Assembly: GCF_036227565.1 (NCBI RefSeq)
Contig: NZ_CP109460.1
Location: 2,914,001-2,978,000, forward strand
Direction: 5' to 3'
Length of the DNA: 64,000 nucleotides
Source of the DNA: Streptomyces sp. NBC_01454
GTDB lineage: Bacteria; Actinomycetota; Actinomycetes; Streptomycetales; Streptomycetaceae
Part shown: in pieces, positions 7,926 through 16,179 of the stretch
Position numbering within the stretch: the stretch's first letter is position 1
Layout of the letters: each line of letters opens with the position of its first letter
Position numbers and translations under genes: made by a program
The notes under the pieces: generated by a model
The model's input: the letters and a program-made list of their open reading frames with translations, nothing else
Told to the model about the DNA's origin: nothing
The model's database searches: none

Positions 7926-10214
7926 CTAGTTGAAGCCGGTCAGGCTGTTGGGTTTGTTCCCGCCCGTGCCCGCGGTGCCGGTGCCCGCGGTGTCGCCGCC
8001 GGCGTCACCGCCCTGCGTCCCGCCGTTCGGGGGGCCCGAGCTGGTGCCGCCGGTCGGGGTGGACGGGCCGCCCGAGGGGCGTCCGCTGTGGGAGGGGCTC
8101 GCCGGTCCGCTCGGCTTCGACGGGGTGGGCGAGGGCGACTTGCTCGGCTTGTCGCTCGGCGAGGGGCTGGTCGACGGGGTGGCGCTCGGCGTCGGGGTCG
8201 GCGTCGGAGCCACCCCGGCACCGAAGGTCGTCTCCAGGTCGAAGGCCGGGCCGGAGCTGCCGTTCAGCGCGGCCTCGGTGTAGTCCGCCCACACCCGGGC
8301 CGGGTAGCCGCCGCCGTTGACGCGGCCGCCGCCGCCGGTGCCCTTGAGGGTGACCTGTGCGCCGCCCTTGGGCGACTCACCGAACATGCCGACCGCCGTG
8401 ACCAGCTTGGGCGTGTAGCCCACGAACCAGGCCGACTTGTTGTCGTCGGAGGTGCCGGTCTTGCCGGCCGCGCTGTAGGCGGTGTTCTTCACGGCCTGCG
8501 AGGCGGTGCCGTCGTTGACCACGCCCGTCAGCACGGAGGTGAGGGTGTCGGCGGTCTTCCGCGACAGCACCTGGTCGCCGACCGGCTTCTTGAGCGGGAG
8601 CTTGGTCTCCGCGCCGTTGACGCTGTGGGTGGCCTCGGTGACCAGTGTCGGGGTGACCTTCTTGCCGTGGTTGTCGAGGGTGGCGTAGGCCCCGGCCATC
8701 TGGAGCGGGCTGGCGCCCATGGTGCCCAGTGTCATGGCCGGCTTGACGTCTATCCGGGAGCCGTCCAGGCCCAGGCTGACCGCGGTCTCCTTGACCTTGT
8801 CCAGGCCGGCGTCCTGGCCCATCTGCGCGAAGACGGCGTTGACGGAGTTGTTGGTCGCCGTCTGGACGGAGATGTTGCCGTACTGCGCCTCGTCCTCGTT
8901 GGGCGGCGCGAAGGGGATGTCGCCACCGACGACCGGACGGCGGTTGTGGCCGTCGTACACGGTGTTGGGGGTGATCGGCACGCCGCTCTGGGTCACCGCG
9001 TTGTTCTCCATCGCGGAGGCGAGGATCAACGGCTTGAACGTCGACGCCGGCTGGTAGTCGGCGCGGGTGGCGTTGTTCGTGTAGTGCTTCGGGTAGCCCG
9101 CGCCGCCGTACATCGCCACGATGTGGCCGGTCTTGGGGTCGACCGAGGTGGCGCCGAGCTGGGCGTCCGCGTCGACCTTGCGGGACTTGGGGTTCAGGTC
9201 GTCGGTGAGCTTGCGCTGGACGGCCTGCTCCAGTTCCTTCTGCTTCTTGCGGTCGATGCCGAGGGTGACCGTCCAGCCGCCGGCCTCGAACTGCTTCTCG
9301 TCGACGCCCTGGGCGAAGAGCTCCTTCTTCGCCTCGGTCACGAGGTAGCTGGCCTGGCCGCTGAGTCCGGGCAGCGGCTTGGGGTCCTTGGGTATCTCGA
9401 ACTTCTGCTTGGCGCGGTCCTGCGGCGCGAGCCAGTGCATCTCGACCATGTTGTCGAGGGTGTACGCCCAGCGCTCCTTGACCCGCTTCTTGCCGGCATC
9501 GCTCGCCAGCGTCCAGTCGTACTGGTTCGGCGCCTGGAGCAGCGAGGCGAGGTAGGCGCCCTCCGCGACGGTGAGCTTGTCGACGTCCTTGCGGTAGTAC
9601 GCCTGGGCCGCGGCCTGGATGCCGTAGGCGCCGCGCCCGTAGTAGCTGGTGTTGATGTAGCCGGCGAGGATCTTGTCCTTGCCCAGCTTGTTGTCCACCT
9701 TGAGCGAGATGACGATCTCCTGGAGCTTGCGGCTGACCGTCTGCTCCTGGCTCAGGTAGTAGTTCTTGACGTACTGCTGGGTGATGGTCGAGCCGCCCTG
9801 CTTGCCCTGTCCCCGCAGCGTGTTGAAGATGCCGCGCAGGGTGCCCTTCAGGTCGACGCCGGAGTCCTGGTAGAAGGTCTTGTTCTCGGCGGCGACGAAG
9901 CTGCGCTGGACGTCCTTGGGTATGCGGTTGAGCGGGACGTTCTCACGGTTGAGACGGCCCACGCGCGCCATGACCTTGCCGTCGGAGTACTTGTAGACGT
10001 TGCTCTGGAGCTTGGCGTCCGCGTTGCCGTCGGACGGCACGTCCACGTACAGGTACAGCCCGACGAAGCCGAGGATGCCCAGCAGGCACACCCCGAGAAA
10101 GGCTCCGAGGATCTTCTTCCAGGTGAAGAGGCGGCGTATGCCGGACTTCTTCTCCGTACGTTTGGCGCGGCGGGCGCTCCCCTGCCGCGCCCGTCTCGCT
10201 TCCGCTCGGCCCAT
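7926..10214 (-). CDS. Class A penicillin-binding protein (transglycosylase/transpeptidase)
   Basis: Bifunctional cell-wall enzyme that polymerises lipid II and cross-links peptides. From the ATG at 10214 it has 762 residues: a basic cytoplasmic tail, one membrane segment at about 34-57, a GT51 transglycosylase domain (GGSTITQQYVKNYY, KILAGYINTSYYGRGAYGI), then the transpeptidase with STFK (Ser about 390), SVN in TNNSVNAVF, and KTGT (Lys about 584). The last 120 residues are a Pro/Ser/Thr/Gly-rich extracellular tail. A GTG at 10271 would add 19 residues, but the ATG has GGAG upstream and gives a typical start. It is divergent from the SPFH gene, with 309 bases between. Confidence 0.93.
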   Translation of the reverse strand: MGRAEARRARQGSARRAKRTEKKSGIRRLFTWKKILGAFLGVCLLGILGFVGLYLYVDVPSDGNADAKLQSNVYKYSDGKVMARVGRLNRENVPLNRIPKDVQRSFVAAENKTFYQDSGVDLKGTLRGIFNTLRGQGKQGGSTITQQYVKNYYLSQEQTVSRKLQEIVISLKVDNKLGKDKILAGYINTSYYGRGAYGIQAAAQAYYRKDVDKLTVAEGAYLASLLQAPNQYDWTLASDAGKKRVKERWAYTLDNMVEMHWLAPQDRAKQKFEIPKDPKPLPGLSGQASYLVTEAKKELFAQGVDEKQFEAGGWTVTLGIDRKKQKELEQAVQRKLTDDLNPKSRKVDADAQLGATSVDPKTGHIVAMYGGAGYPKHYTNNATRADYQPASTFKPLILASAMENNAVTQSGVPITPNTVYDGHNRRPVVGGDIPFAPPNEDEAQYGNISVQTATNNSVNAVFAQMGQDAGLDKVKETAVSLGLDGSRIDVKPAMTLGTMGASPLQMAGAYATLDNHGKKVTPTLVTEATHSVNGAETKLPLKKPVGDQVLSRKTADTLTSVLTGVVNDGTASQAVKNTAYSAAGKTGTSDDNKSAWFVGYTPKLVTAVGMFGESPKGGAQVTLKGTGGGGRVNGGGYPARVWADYTEAALNGSSGPAFDLETTFGAGVAPTPTPTPSATPSTSPSPSDKPSKSPSPTPSKPSGPASPSHSGRPSGGPSTPTGGTSSGPPNGGTQGGDAGGDTAGTGTAGTGGNKPNSLTGFN

Positions 10215-10440
10215 CGCTTCAGCAACTCCAGTCGTTCCGCCCCCAGCTAATTCAGCTGTTGAAGCTAACACCGCATCTCTTCACAAATACTCATCGATCA
10301 AGGCTTTTCCTGACGTGACAAACAGCACTGGGACAGACGGAACCGTCGGGTGGGTGTTCTGCGTCGCACGTCTCTCACCTGGGGACTTGCCGTCAGTCGG
10401 GCTCCCTGCAGCCTCTGGACACCCGGGCAGCTCAGGGGCT

Positions 10441-10456
10441 AAAGTGCTAGCACTTT
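10441..10456. promoter_or_regulatory. 16-bp perfect palindrome upstream of the SPFH/RHH genes
   Basis: AAAGTGCT followed by AGCACTTT forms a perfect 16-bp palindrome, and a further CTAG half-site follows at 10458-10461, so the CTAGCACTTTGCTAG element is partly duplicated and inverted. It lies 68 bases before the SPFH start in the 309-base divergent region shared with the penicillin-binding protein gene. The AT content is well above its surroundings. The ribbon-helix-helix protein encoded two genes on is a candidate binder. The rest of the divergent region holds no gene that I can see. Confidence 0.55.
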
Positions 10457-10523
10457 GCTAGACCAGTGACATCGCTTGATGCGGCGGACATCACGTACCG
10501 CATCCGCAGAAACGGGGATCCTC

Positions 10524-11495
10524 ATGTCCGATCAGACACCGGCCGGCCGCACCACCGGCCCCGACGGCGAGCTCGCCGTCGACGCTCCCGAGATGCCCAG
10601 GCCGCAGGTCCGCGAGGTCCCGGCGCACAGCATCCCGGGCGGCGTCGCCCTGCTGCTGACCGTGGTCGGCGTCGCGCTGGGCATCGCCGCGATCTCCGTC
10701 GGCGGGGTGCTCGGCTCCGGCGGCCACGACGCGGCCGCCGCGCCGACGGTCATCGCCGGTGTCCTGATACTGCTCGGCTCGCTCTTCTGCATGACCGGCG
10801 TGAAGATGGTCGCGCCCGGCGAGGCCCGGGTCATCCAGCTCTTCGGGCGCTACGCCGGCACCATCCGCACCGACGGGCTGCGCTGGGTCAACCCGCTGAC
10901 CACCGCCCGGAAGATCTCCACCCGGGTGCGCAACCACGAGACCGCGGTCCTGAAGGTCAACGACGCCTACGGCAACCCGATCGAGCTGGCCTCGATCGTG
11001 GTCTGGCAGGTCGAGGACACCGCCCAGGCGCTCTTCGAGGTCGACGACTTCCTGGAGTTCGTGGCCACCCAGACCGAGGCGGCCGTGCGGCACATCGCCA
11101 TCGAGTACCCCTATGACGCACACGACGAGGACGCCCTGTCGCTGCGCGGCAACGCCGAGGAGATCACCGAGAAGCTCGCCCTGGAGCTGACGGTCCGGGT
11201 CCAGGCCGCCGGCGTACGGATCATCGAGTCCCGCTTCAGCCACCTCGCCTACGCCCCCGAGATCGCCTCCGCGATGCTCCAGCGGCAGCAGGCCGGCGCG
11301 GTGGTCGCGGCCCGGCAGCAGATCGTCGAGGGTGCGGTCGGCATGGTCGAGCAGGCGCTGGACCGGATCAGCCGGCAGGGCATCGTCGAACTGGACGAGG
11401 AGCGGAAGGCGGCCATGGTCAGCAATCTGATGGTGGTGCTGTGCGGCGACCGGGCCGCCCAGCCGGTCCTGAACACGGGCTCCCTCTACCAGTGA
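10524..11495 (+). CDS. SPFH/Band 7 domain membrane protein
   Basis: 323 residues from the ATG at 10524, which has GGGG eight bases upstream. A 40-residue hydrophilic N-terminus leads to two hydrophobic segments ([20 protein letters not shown] and [20 protein letters not shown]). The SPFH core then starts at [30 protein letters not shown] and runs through [27 protein letters not shown] and the helical [24 protein letters not shown] proteins form oligomeric membrane scaffolds related to stomatin, flotillin and HflK/C. No NfeD partner is present. The gene is followed after 97 bases by a ribbon-helix-helix protein on the same strand, probably the same transcript. Cellular role unknown. Confidence 0.88.
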   Translation: MSDQTPAGRTTGPDGELAVDAPEMPRPQVREVPAHSIPGGVALLLTVVGVALGIAAISVGGVLGSGGHDAAAAPTVIAGVLILLGSLFCMTGVKMVAPGEARVIQLFGRYAGTIRTDGLRWVNPLTTARKISTRVRNHETAVLKVNDAYGNPIELASIVVWQVEDTAQALFEVDDFLEFVATQTEAAVRHIAIEYPYDAHDEDALSLRGNAEEITEKLALELTVRVQAAGVRIIESRFSHLAYAPEIASAMLQRQQAGAVVAARQQIVEGAVGMVEQALDRISRQGIVELDEERKAAMVSNLMVVLCGDRAAQPVLNTGSLYQ

Positions 11496-11592
11496 GCGAG
11501 CACGGCGTGCCCCTCCCCCCGGCGCCGGGCCGGGGGGCGGCCGCACCACGGCGCGCGCCGGCCGGTGCGGCCGGGGGAAGCGAGGTCGCGGC

Positions 11593-11859
11593 ATGAGCAC
11601 CGGCACCCCCGAGGAGCCCGGCGTCGCGGGCGAGCCGTCTCCCGCGCGACGGCCGCAGCAGCGCAAGCAGGTACTGCTGCGGCTGGACCCGCTGATTCAT
11701 GACGCGCTGACGCGATGGGCCGGCGACGAGTTGCGCAGCGCCAACGCGCAGATCGAATTCCTGCTGCGCAAGGCGCTGTCGGAGGCGGGGCGGCTGCCCC
11801 GGGGAGCGGGGACGATCCCCCGGCGGGGGCGTCCGCCCAAGGAGCCGGGCGACGGTTAG
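11593..11859 (+). CDS. Arc/CopG-like ribbon-helix-helix DNA-binding protein
   Basis: 88 residues. The central region KQVLLRLDPLIHDALTRWAGDELRSANAQIEFLLRKAL matches the Arc fold: a short beta strand (QVLLRLD) followed by two helices, with the NAQIE hinge typical of actinomycete Arc-family proteins. The termini are basic and Pro/Arg-rich. Such proteins dimerise and bind palindromes. It lies behind the SPFH gene and may bind the 16-bp palindrome upstream of that gene. No toxin-like partner is adjacent, so a toxin-antitoxin role is unsupported. Confidence 0.75.
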   Translation: MSTGTPEEPGVAGEPSPARRPQQRKQVLLRLDPLIHDALTRWAGDELRSANAQIEFLLRKALSEAGRLPRGAGTIPRRGRPPKEPGDG

Positions 11860-11880
11860 GCGGCCGGCGAGGGCCGTATA

Positions 11881-11902
11881 CCGCCCGTGTATACACGGGC
11901 GG
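11881..11902. promoter_or_regulatory. 22-bp perfect palindrome, presumed PadR operator
   Basis: CCGCCCGTGTA followed by its exact mirror TACACGGGCGG makes a 22-bp perfect palindrome around a TATA centre. The -10 box TAAGCT (11915-11920) and the PadR ATG (11928) follow, so the palindrome covers the -35 region of a leaderless promoter. PadR proteins bind such dyads and usually repress their own operon. Confidence 0.7.
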
Positions 11903-11927
11903 CACACCGCCGCGTAAGCTGGCCAGC

Positions 11928-12452
11928 ATGTCAATCGGTCATACGCTGCTGGGCCTTTTGGAGTCCGGTCCCCGCCACGGCTACGACCTCAAGCGGGCCT
12001 TCGACGCACACTTCGGCCAGGACCGGCCGCTCCACTACGGGCAGGTCTACGCCACCATGTCCCGGCTGCTGAAGAACGGTCTGGTCGAGGTGGACGGCGT
12101 GGAGGCGGGCGCCGGTCCGGAGCGCAAGCGGTACGCGATCACGGACGCCGGGATCACCGATGTCGCCCAGTGGCTGGCCCGCCCGGAGAAGCCCGAGCCC
12201 TACCTCCAGTCGACGCTCTACACCAAGGTCGTCCTGGCGCTGCTGACCGGGCGCGACGCCGCCGAACTCCTGGACTCCCAGCGCGCCGAGCATCTGCGGC
12301 TGATGCGCGGACTGACCGAGCGCAAGCGCACCGGCGACCTCGCCGACCAGCTGATCTGTGACCATGCGCTGTTCCACCTCGACGCCGACCTGCGCTGGCT
12401 GGAACTGACCGCCGCCCGGCTGGAAAAGCTCGCGGAGACGGTCCGCGGATGA
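11928..12452 (+). CDS. PadR-family transcriptional regulator
   Basis: 174 residues. The winged-helix DNA-binding domain is at the N-terminus (LLGLLESGPRHGYDLKRAFDAHFG, VYATMSRLLKNGLVEVDG, RKRYAITDAG), followed by the C-terminal alpha-helical PadR dimerisation domain (about 95-174). The ATG was chosen because the -10 box TAAGCT ends seven bases before it, giving a leaderless message, and because the fold starts there. Its last codon overlaps the ABC ATPase start as ATGA, so the three genes form one translationally coupled operon. It likely represses this exporter operon from the 22-bp palindrome until a ligand binds, possibly a substrate of the transporter. Confidence 0.9.
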   Translation: MSIGHTLLGLLESGPRHGYDLKRAFDAHFGQDRPLHYGQVYATMSRLLKNGLVEVDGVEAGAGPERKRYAITDAGITDVAQWLARPEKPEPYLQSTLYTKVVLALLTGRDAAELLDSQRAEHLRLMRGLTERKRTGDLADQLICDHALFHLDADLRWLELTAARLEKLAETVRG

Positions 12453-13138
12453 CGCCGGAGGGATCCCTCCTCGCGGCGGAGGGGCTGTACAAGACCTACG
12501 GGGCGACCCCGGCGCTCGACGGCGCGGAGTTCTCCGTCCACCCCGGCGAGGTCGTCGCCGTCATGGGCCCCTCCGGCTCCGGCAAATCGACCCTGCTGCA
12601 CTGCCTGGCCGGCATCATCAGCCCGGACGCCGGCACCGTCCGCTACGGCCCGCACGAGCTGACCGCGCTCAGCGACGCCCGGCGCAGCGCGCTGCGCCGC
12701 AGCGACTTCGGCTTCGTCTTCCAGTTCGGCCAGCTGGTACCGGAGTTGACCGGACTGGAGAACGTCGCGCTGCCGCTGCGGCTGAACGGCACCCGGCGCA
12801 AGGAGGCCGAGCGGCAGGCCCGCGAGTGGCTGGAGCGGCTGGAGGTGGACGGGGCGGCGGACCAGCGGCCCGGTGAGATATCCGGCGGCCAGGGCCAGCG
12901 GATCGCGGTCGCCCGCGCGCTCGTCACCGGCCCGCGGGTCCTCTTCGCGGACGAGCCCACCGGCGCCCTGGACTCGCTCAACGGCGAACGCGTCCTGGGC
13001 CTGCTGACCGGCGCCGCCCGGGACACCAACGCCGCGGTCGTCCTGGTCACCCACGAGGCTCGGGTCGCCGCCTACTCCGACCGGGAGATCGTTGTCCGCG
13101 ACGGCACGGTGAAGGACATGCCGGCGGGCCTGCGATGA
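12449..13138 (+). CDS. ABC transporter ATP-binding protein (MacB/LolD type)
   Basis: 229 residues. Walker A is GPSGSGKST (about 34-42), the signature motif is ISGGQGQRIAVARAL, Walker B is VLFADEPTG, and the H-loop is VLVTHEARVAAYSDR. This is the family that energises FtsX-like permeases rather than classic importers. The gene overlaps the PadR gene upstream and the permease downstream by four bases each (ATGA), so stoichiometry is set by coupled translation. The complex would act at the cytoplasmic membrane, by homology moving hydrophobic molecules or antimicrobial peptides, or acting mechanically on the envelope. Confidence 0.93.
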   Translation: MTPEGSLLAAEGLYKTYGATPALDGAEFSVHPGEVVAVMGPSGSGKSTLLHCLAGIISPDAGTVRYGPHELTALSDARRSALRRSDFGFVFQFGQLVPELTGLENVALPLRLNGTRRKEAERQAREWLERLEVDGAADQRPGEISGGQGQRIAVARALVTGPRVLFADEPTGALDSLNGERVLGLLTGAARDTNAAVVLVTHEARVAAYSDREIVVRDGTVKDMPAGLR

Positions 13139-15510
13139 GCCCGCCGCGCGCGCCCGCCGGCCCCGCCCGGTGGGCGCGCGACCTCGCGATGGGGATGCGG
13201 TTCGCGGCCGGCAGCGGCCGCGAGGGCTGGGTCCGTACCGCGCTGACGGCCGCCGGGGTCGCCCTGGGCGTGGCCGTGCTGCTGCTCGGCGCGTCCGTGC
13301 CGGGCGTGCTGGACTCCTGGCACGGCCGGGAGAAGGCCCGCGAGAACGTGGGCCAGGCCCACCCGCCCCGCGCCGGCGACGACACCCTGCGCTACGCCAC
13401 GGCGGACACCGTCTTCCACGGCACCCCCGTCCGCGGCCGGCTGGTGCGCCCGGACGGCGCGCATCCCCCCGTACCGCCCGGGATCGACCGGCTCCCCGCC
13501 CCCGGCCGGATGCTGGTCTCCCCCGCGCTCGAGAAGCTGCTGGACTCCCCCGAGGGCGCCTTGCTGCGCCCGCGGCTGGACTACACGGTGGCCGGCACCA
13601 TCGGCGACGCCGGCCTGCTCGGCCCCGGCGAACTCACCTACGTCGCCCGCCCCGCCGCCCTCGCCCCGGCCGACGGCTACCGCATCGACCACTTCGGCGA
13701 GGACTCGGGCCCGCCGCCGATGCCGGCGTCCGCCGTGCTCCTGGTGATCATGACGTGTGTGGCGCTGCTGACGCCGGTGCTGGTCTTCATCGGCACCTCC
13801 GTGCGGTTCGGCAACGAGCGCCGGGAACGCCGGCTGGCCGCGCTCCGGCTGGTGGGCGCCGATGTCCGCACCACCCGCCGGATCGCCTCCGGTGAGGCGC
13901 TGTTCGGTGCGCTGCTGGGGCTGGTGGCCGGCGGGGCGCTGTTCCTGGCCGGGCGGCAGCTCGCCCCGGTGGTCACGCTGTGGGACATCAACGTCTTCCC
14001 CTCGGACGTGACGCCCGGCCCGCTCGCCGCGGCACTGATCGCCGTGCTGGTGCCGGCGGCGGCGGTCGTGGTGACGCTGTTCGCCCAGCGCGGCGTCACC
14101 GTCGAACCCCTGGGCGTGGTCCGCCGCCGCCCGCCGGTGCGCCGCCGGCTGTGGTGGCGGGTGGCGCTGCCGGCCGCGGGCGCCCTGCTGCTGGTGCCGC
14201 TGGCCGGGGAACGGCCGTGGACCGACACCCCGTGGAACACCGCCCGGCTCGCGGCCGGGTCGATGCTGCTGCTGTGGGGTGTCACCGCGCTGCTGCCCTG
14301 GCTGGTGCAGGCGGTGGTCGGCCGGCTGCATCGCGGCCCGGTGTCCTGGCAACTCGCCGTCCGCCGCCTCCAGCTGAGCAGCGCCTCGGCGACCCGCGCG
14401 GTCAGCGGGATCACCGTCGCGGTGGCCGGCGCCATCGCGATCCACATGCTGATGACCGGGATGCAGGCCGGCTACGCCCAGGCGTACGCGGAGTCCGGCA
14501 AGCTGCCGCGGATCGGCCTGTGGGGCAACGCCCGGGACTGGCCGCAGACCCAGCGGGCGCTCACCGCGCTGCGCGCCACCCCGGGGGTGACCGCGGCCCG
14601 CGGCACCGTCGACGCCCTGGCCGGCCCGCCGTCCGGCACGGGCGGGGACCCGGCGGCCGCCGCCCGCACCCCGATCGCCGTCGGCAGCTGCGCCGAACTG
14701 CGCGCCCTGGCCCGGCTGGACTCCTGCCACGACGGCGAGGTGTTCGTCACCGCCACCGGCCGCGAAGCCACCGTCCCGCCCGGCGCGCCCCTCGACCTCC
14801 ACCCGCCGGCGGACGCGGACGAGTGGGCGCCGGCTGGGGCGCACGAGCGCGTGCGGCCGCACCCGTGGACGGTCCCCCGCAGCGCCCGCACGGTCTCGCT
14901 GCTCTCGCCCGGGCGCAGCTCCGGCCGCATCGTCCCCGACGTGCTGGCCACCCCGTCCGCGCTCGACATCGGCGCACTCGACACCCCCACCACGGACTTC
15001 ACGGTCGACTTCGACCGGGGCACCGCGGACGCGGTGGAGCACCTGCGCAACACCGCCGCCCGTATCGACCCGACGATGCACGAGTTCTCCGCGGTCGACA
15101 ATCCGCATGACGCGCAGTTCTCCAGCATCCGCGCGGGACTGTTCGCCGGCGCCGTCGTCACGCTGCTGCTGATCGGCTCGGGCCTGATCATCTCCACCGT
15201 CGAGCAGCTCCACGAGCGCCGCCGGCTGCTGTCCGTCCTCGATGCGTACGGCACCCGCCGGGCCACCCTGGGCCGGTCGGTGCTGTGGCAGACCGCCGTC
15301 CCGGTGGTGCTCGGTCTGGGCCTGGCGCTGGGCTGCGGGCTGGCCCTGGGGACGCTGCTGCTGACGATGATCGACCACACGGTGACGGTGGACTGGCCGG
15401 TGGTCGCCGCGATGACCGGCACCGGCGGCGCCGTGATCCTCCTCGTGACGGCACTGAGCCTGCCGGCGCTGTGGCGGCTGATGCGCCCGGATGGGCTGCG
15501 TACGGAGTGA
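13135..15510 (+). CDS. FtsX/MacB-like ABC transporter permease
   Basis: 791 residues with the two-FtsX-domain layout of large actinomycete exporters. A first membrane segment follows the N-terminus (TALTAAGVALGVAVLLLGAS), then an extracytoplasmic domain, three segments around 200-330 (VLLVIMTCVALLTPVLVFIG and following), a middle membrane pair, a second extracytoplasmic domain (about 440-660), and three C-terminal segments ending at LPALWRLMRPDGLRTE. GTSVRFGNERRERRLAALRLVGA is the conserved cytoplasmic coupling motif. It partners the ATPase immediately upstream. Substrate unknown. Confidence 0.9.
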   Translation: MSPPRAPAGPARWARDLAMGMRFAAGSGREGWVRTALTAAGVALGVAVLLLGASVPGVLDSWHGREKARENVGQAHPPRAGDDTLRYATADTVFHGTPVRGRLVRPDGAHPPVPPGIDRLPAPGRMLVSPALEKLLDSPEGALLRPRLDYTVAGTIGDAGLLGPGELTYVARPAALAPADGYRIDHFGEDSGPPPMPASAVLLVIMTCVALLTPVLVFIGTSVRFGNERRERRLAALRLVGADVRTTRRIASGEALFGALLGLVAGGALFLAGRQLAPVVTLWDINVFPSDVTPGPLAAALIAVLVPAAAVVVTLFAQRGVTVEPLGVVRRRPPVRRRLWWRVALPAAGALLLVPLAGERPWTDTPWNTARLAAGSMLLLWGVTALLPWLVQAVVGRLHRGPVSWQLAVRRLQLSSASATRAVSGITVAVAGAIAIHMLMTGMQAGYAQAYAESGKLPRIGLWGNARDWPQTQRALTALRATPGVTAARGTVDALAGPPSGTGGDPAAAARTPIAVGSCAELRALARLDSCHDGEVFVTATGREATVPPGAPLDLHPPADADEWAPAGAHERVRPHPWTVPRSARTVSLLSPGRSSGRIVPDVLATPSALDIGALDTPTTDFTVDFDRGTADAVEHLRNTAARIDPTMHEFSAVDNPHDAQFSSIRAGLFAGAVVTLLLIGSGLIISTVEQLHERRRLLSVLDAYGTRRATLGRSVLWQTAVPVVLGLGLALGCGLALGTLLLTMIDHTVTVDWPVVAAMTGTGGAVILLVTALSLPALWRLMRPDGLRTE

Positions 15511-15567
15511 AACTGCGAGATCATTCCGCCACCGCAGTGCCAACCAACTGCCCCAGGGGGACACTTC

Positions 15568-16167
15568 ATGCGCAGGCTCGTCTACTGCATCGCGTCCACG
15601 CTCGACGGCTTCATCGCCGGGCCCGACGGCGCGGACCCCACCGGCCCGGACGGCTTCTGGCCGATCCCCGAGGACTACGTCGGGCACCTGGCCACCGAAC
15701 TCCCGGAGATCCTGCCCGTCCACGCCCGGTCGGCGCTCGGCGTCAGCGCGGACAACATCCGCTTCGACACCGTCCTGGAGGGCCGGCGCACCTATGAGAT
15801 CGGCCTCAAGGCCGGCCTCACCGACGCCTACCCCCATCTGCGGCACCTCGTCTTCTCCCGCACCATGACCCAGAGCCCGGACCCGGCGGTGGAACTGGTC
15901 GCCGACGACCCGGTGGCGACGGTCCGCGCGCTCAAGGCCGAGCCCGGCAAGGACATCTGGCTGCTGGGCGGCAGCGAACTCGCCGGCGTGCTCTACCCGG
16001 AGATCGACCAGCTGCTCCTCAAGCTGAGCCCGCTCACCGTCGGCCGCGGCATCCCGCTCTTCTCCCCCGACACCGCCTTCGACCCGCGCACCTGGGAGCT
16101 GACCGAGCACACCCTCCTGCAGAGCGGCGCGGCCTTCTTGACGTACACCCGCCCCGCGGCGGCGTGA
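15568..16167 (+). CDS. Dihydrofolate reductase/RibD-C family protein
   Basis: 199 residues. Begins RRLVYCIASTLDGFIAGPDG, the standard opening of the RibD C-terminal (DHFR-like) family, and has the NADPH-binding stretch KDIWLLGGSELAGVLYPEIDQLLLKLSPLTVG. Many Streptomyces carry these small NADPH reductases outside folate or riboflavin operons, and the substrate is unknown. AGGGGGACA precedes the ATG. The gene ends 12 bases before the end of the convergent oxyR gene, so the two message ends abut. Confidence 0.85.
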   Translation: MRRLVYCIASTLDGFIAGPDGADPTGPDGFWPIPEDYVGHLATELPEILPVHARSALGVSADNIRFDTVLEGRRTYEIGLKAGLTDAYPHLRHLVFSRTMTQSPDPAVELVADDPVATVRALKAEPGKDIWLLGGSELAGVLYPEIDQLLLKLSPLTVGRGIPLFSPDTAFDPRTWELTEHTLLQSGAAFLTYTRPAAA

Positions 16168-16179
16168 GGAACGGGGCGC

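Noticed and set aside
7845..10250. An 801-codon plus-strand frame opposite the penicillin-binding protein gene
   Set aside because: Composition is Val/Gly/Arg-rich without motifs, while the minus strand has full GT51 and transpeptidase motifs.
11593..11859. A toxin-antitoxin pair based on the ribbon-helix-helix protein
   Set aside because: The neighbours are an SPFH protein and a PadR regulator; no small toxin-like gene is adjacent.
13072..16110. A 1012-codon minus-strand frame opposite the ABC permease and DHFR-like genes
   Set aside because: It is a GC-bias shadow across two unrelated real genes, with Gln/His/Arg-rich sequence.
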